From: JAVJST01 sp965229715
Lineage (GTDB): Bacteria > Pseudomonadota > Alphaproteobacteria > Rhodospirillales > Casp-alpha2
NCBI GenBank assembly: GCA_965229715.1
Contig: CBDDJL010000002.1
Location: 186,001 to 250,000 of the forward strand
Direction of reading: 5' to 3'
Length of the DNA: 64,000 nucleotides
The notes under the pieces are model-generated. The model was not told the origin of the DNA. It saw nothing but the letters and a program-made list of their open reading frames with translations, and did no database searches. Position numbers and translations under genes: made by a program. Positions 62,115-64,000 of the stretch are shown here, in pieces (within the stretch, counting starts at the first letter, position 1; each line of letters begins with the position of its first letter).

Positions 62115-63087
62115 CCGCCCACGCCCAAGCGTGGCCGATCTGATCGGCAAGTGAGTCGTACCTTGGTGCCCACCCCAAACGCTGCTTCGCATGCGCTGGG
62201 TTGGCAACGAGCCGTGCCGGATCGCCATCCCGGCGCGACGAAGCGGCGACGGGAATGTCCTTCCCGGTCACTAGCCGCGCTGCCTCGACAATTTCCAACA
62301 CCGAATAGCCACTTCCGTTGCCGAGATTGAAGGCCTCGGCAGACGAATTTTCTTTGCGCGTCAAAAGCTGTCGCAGGGCAAGTACGTGGGCTTCGGCCAA
62401 ATCCGAGACGTGCACATAGTCTCGAAGGCACGTGCCATCCGGCGTGTCGTAATCGTCGCCATATACATGGACGGCGTCACGCTTGCCAGCCGCAACCTCG
62501 AGAACGATCGGGATCAGGTGCGTCTCGGGATCGTGCGCCTCGCCGATCTCGCCATCCGGATCGGACCCGGCGGCATTGAAATAGCGTAGCGACACCGAAG
62601 ACAATCCCCGGGACTCCGCGCGCTCGGACAGCATGCGTTCGACCGCAAGCTTTGTTTCGCCATAGGGGTTGGTTGGCGCCGTCGGATGGCGCTCCGGAAT
62701 CGGAATCTGCTGCGGTTCGCCGTAAACAGCTGCAGTGCTCGAATAGACGAGTTTGTCGAGCCCTGCCGCCGCCATCGCATTGAGCAAATTCTCTGACGCC
62801 TCGACGTTATGGAGATGATAGAGCACCGGTTCGGCCACCGACTCCGCGACGGAAATCTTGCCGGCGAAATGCAACACAGCCAGCGGCCGGTATTCTCTCA
62901 ACGCCGCCGAAATTGCCTCGGGATCGAGCAGGCTGGCCTCGACTATCGGACCCCATTGAACGGCCGAGCGATGTCCTTGCGAAAAATCATCGAAGGTGAC
63001 GGGCACAAATCCCGCGCTCGCCAGAGCTTTGCAAGCGTGGCTACCGATGAACCCCGCACCGCCGGTAACAAGAACGGTATCGGCCAT
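62101..63087 (-). CDS. galE: UDP-glucose/UDP-N-acetylglucosamine 4-epimerase
   Basis: 328 residues on the minus strand. VLVTGGAGFIGSHACKAL is the Rossmann motif, and LHFAGKISVAESV, YSSTAAVYGEP and NPYGETKLAVERML contain the Ser and YxxxK active-site residues; the pattern and length match GalE. It supplies UDP-Gal or UDP-GalNAc for the local glycan. Eight bases downstream of the dehydrogenase gene in transcription order. Confidence 0.9.
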   Translation of the reverse strand: MADTVLVTGGAGFIGSHACKALASAGFVPVTFDDFSQGHRSAVQWGPIVEASLLDPEAISAALREYRPLAVLHFAGKISVAESVAEPVLYHLHNVEASENLLNAMAAAGLDKLVYSSTAAVYGEPQQIPIPERHPTAPTNPYGETKLAVERMLSERAESRGLSSVSLRYFNAAGSDPDGEIGEAHDPETHLIPIVLEVAAGKRDAVHVYGDDYDTPDGTCLRDYVHVSDLAEAHVLALRQLLTRKENSSAEAFNLGNGSGYSVLEIVEAARLVTGKDIPVAASSRRDGDPARLVANPAHAKQRLGWAPRYDSLADQIGHAWAWAAKKR

Positions 63088-63095
63088 GGCAAATC

Positions 63096-64000
63096 CTAGA
63101 GACGCCAGTGCGTGACGCCATCCGGCTTGGCGTCACGGTCCAGCATGCTGCGAACATCCGCGACCACCCCGGTGCCGTCTTTCAGTAAGGCCGTAACACC
63201 GGCCCATCCCCCGTCAACGAAGCAGCGATGCGGTACCGCGACGACGACCGCATCCGCCGGTTTCATGGCGTCCTGGTCGATTAGCTCGATTCCATATTCA
63301 TTGCGGACCTGATCGGGATCCGCCTCCGGGTCGGCAACCCGCACATCGATACCGTTCTCCTTCAGGCCGCTCACGAGATCGACCACCTTCGTATTGCGAA
63401 CGTCGGGTATGTTTTCCTTGAACGTAAAACCCAGAATGTTCACCGTCTTGCCGGCAGCACCGCCGATGAGCGCAACAACCCGGGCCGAAATGTAACGGCC
63501 TATCGAGTCATTTGTCTCACGACCGGCGAGAATGACCTGAGGATGAATGCCCGCTTTTTCGGCACGGTGCGTCAGGTAAAACGGATCGACGCCGATGCAG
63601 TGGCCCCCGACGAGACCCGGTGAAAACGGCAGAAAATTCCATTTAGTCGAAGCCGCGGCCAGTACATCGCCTGTATCGATGCCCAATCTATCGAAAATCA
63701 GGGCGAGTTCGTTCATGAAAGCGATGTTCAGGTCGCGTTGGGTATTCTCGATAACCTTGGCCGCTTCCGCCGTTCGAATATCCGGCGCCCGGTGGATGCC
63801 GGCCGTTACGACGGATGCGTAAACCGCCGATACGACATCCAGCGCCTCTTGATCCGTGCCCGAGACGACCTTCGTGATGCTCTCGAAGCGATGAGTCTTG
63901 TCGCCGGGATTAATCCGCTCCGGCGAGTACCCGACCGAAAAATCACGCCCTAATTTGAGGCCCGACTCCCTCTCCAAAACCGGCACGCAATCTTCCTCGG
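63096..64000 (-). CDS. UDP-sugar 6-dehydrogenase (WbpA/TviB/WecC-like), cut by the right edge
   Basis: Minus-strand gene whose frame runs off the window (EEDCVPVLERESGLK at the edge), so the N-terminal half including the NAD site and part of the catalytic region is missing. Visible are GYSPERINPGD, NTQRDLNIAFMNELA, GLVGGHCIGVDPFYLTHRAE (containing the catalytic Cys) and GFTFKENIPDVRNTKV, standard for UDP-N-acetylamino-sugar dehydrogenases. The product would be an aminouronic acid, which fits the asparagine synthetases as possible amidating enzymes. Confidence 0.9.
   Translation of the reverse strand, partial: EEDCVPVLERESGLKLGRDFSVGYSPERINPGDKTHRFESITKVVSGTDQEALDVVSAVYASVVTAGIHRAPDIRTAEAAKVIENTQRDLNIAFMNELALIFDRLGIDTGDVLAAASTKWNFLPFSPGLVGGHCIGVDPFYLTHRAEKAGIHPQVILAGRETNDSIGRYISARVVALIGGAAGKTVNILGFTFKENIPDVRNTKVVDLVSGLKENGIDVRVADPEADPDQVRNEYGIELIDQDAMKPADAVVVAVPHRCFVDGGWAGVTALLKDGTGVVADVRSMLDRDAKPDGVTHWRL

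Overview
The window is one continuous surface-glycan locus from what looks like a high-GC alphaproteobacterium, perhaps of Rhodospirillales type. This placement is inference from base composition, the many ATGA/GTGA stop-start overlaps and the gene repertoire; no database was searched. About 57 protein genes are packed almost end to end, nearly all on the + strand until 58.6 kb. I saw no tRNA, rRNA, CRISPR array, insertion sequence or phage gene.

0-20.9 kb (GC-rich): a nonulosonic-acid (pseudaminic/legionaminic-type sugar) factory. It holds a PseB-like 4,6-dehydratase, two SpsF-type cytidylyltransferases, a NeuB-type synthase, a DegT aminotransferase, a PseG-like hydrolase and a GNAT acetyltransferase. 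This is the same set of families as B. subtilis spsC-G and the Campylobacter pse pathway. Inserted in it is an unusual tailoring cassette at 2.3-5.5 kb: an N-terminal-cysteine Ntn-hydrolase, a stand-alone adenylation enzyme, an acyl-carrier protein and a NeuD-like acyltransferase. It is followed by a radical SAM enzyme. Downstream come a HisH/HisF paralogue pair and two N-acetyl-sugar amidotransferases (amidino-group chemistry), then a PglK-like ABC exporter that could flip the lipid-linked product.

20.9-28.6 kb: two AT-richer genes (oxidoreductase, methyltransferase), then a second GC-rich nonulosonate cassette: a NeuB-cupin fusion, a methyltransferase, NeuA, a probable GT-B-type protein and a second radical SAM/SPASM enzyme.

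28.6-52.1 kb: a clearly AT-richer block of glycosyltransferases (GT4, GT2, GT9, GT11-like), methyltransferases, an MBOAT/SGNH-like acylation pair, two asparagine synthetases, a nitroreductase-like protein, a B12-type radical SAM protein, an UPF0104 membrane protein and a Wzy-like polymerase. It contains a decayed gene at 47.1-47.5 kb. The block looks like a separately acquired O-antigen or exopolysaccharide cluster.

52.1-64 kb (GC-rich again): GT4, GT2, a third asparagine synthetase, a Wzx-like flippase and GT4 on the + strand; then, mostly on the - strand, two methyltransferases, a GT4, GalE and a nucleotide-sugar dehydrogenase cut by the right edge, with one GT2 on the + strand between them.

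Taken together, the window appears to encode synthesis, acylation/amidation and activation of at least two nonulosonic acids, assembly of one or more glycans, and two export routes (PglK-like ABC and Wzx/Wzy). The strongest candidate for something undescribed is the carrier-protein tailoring cassette inside the nonulosonate cluster.
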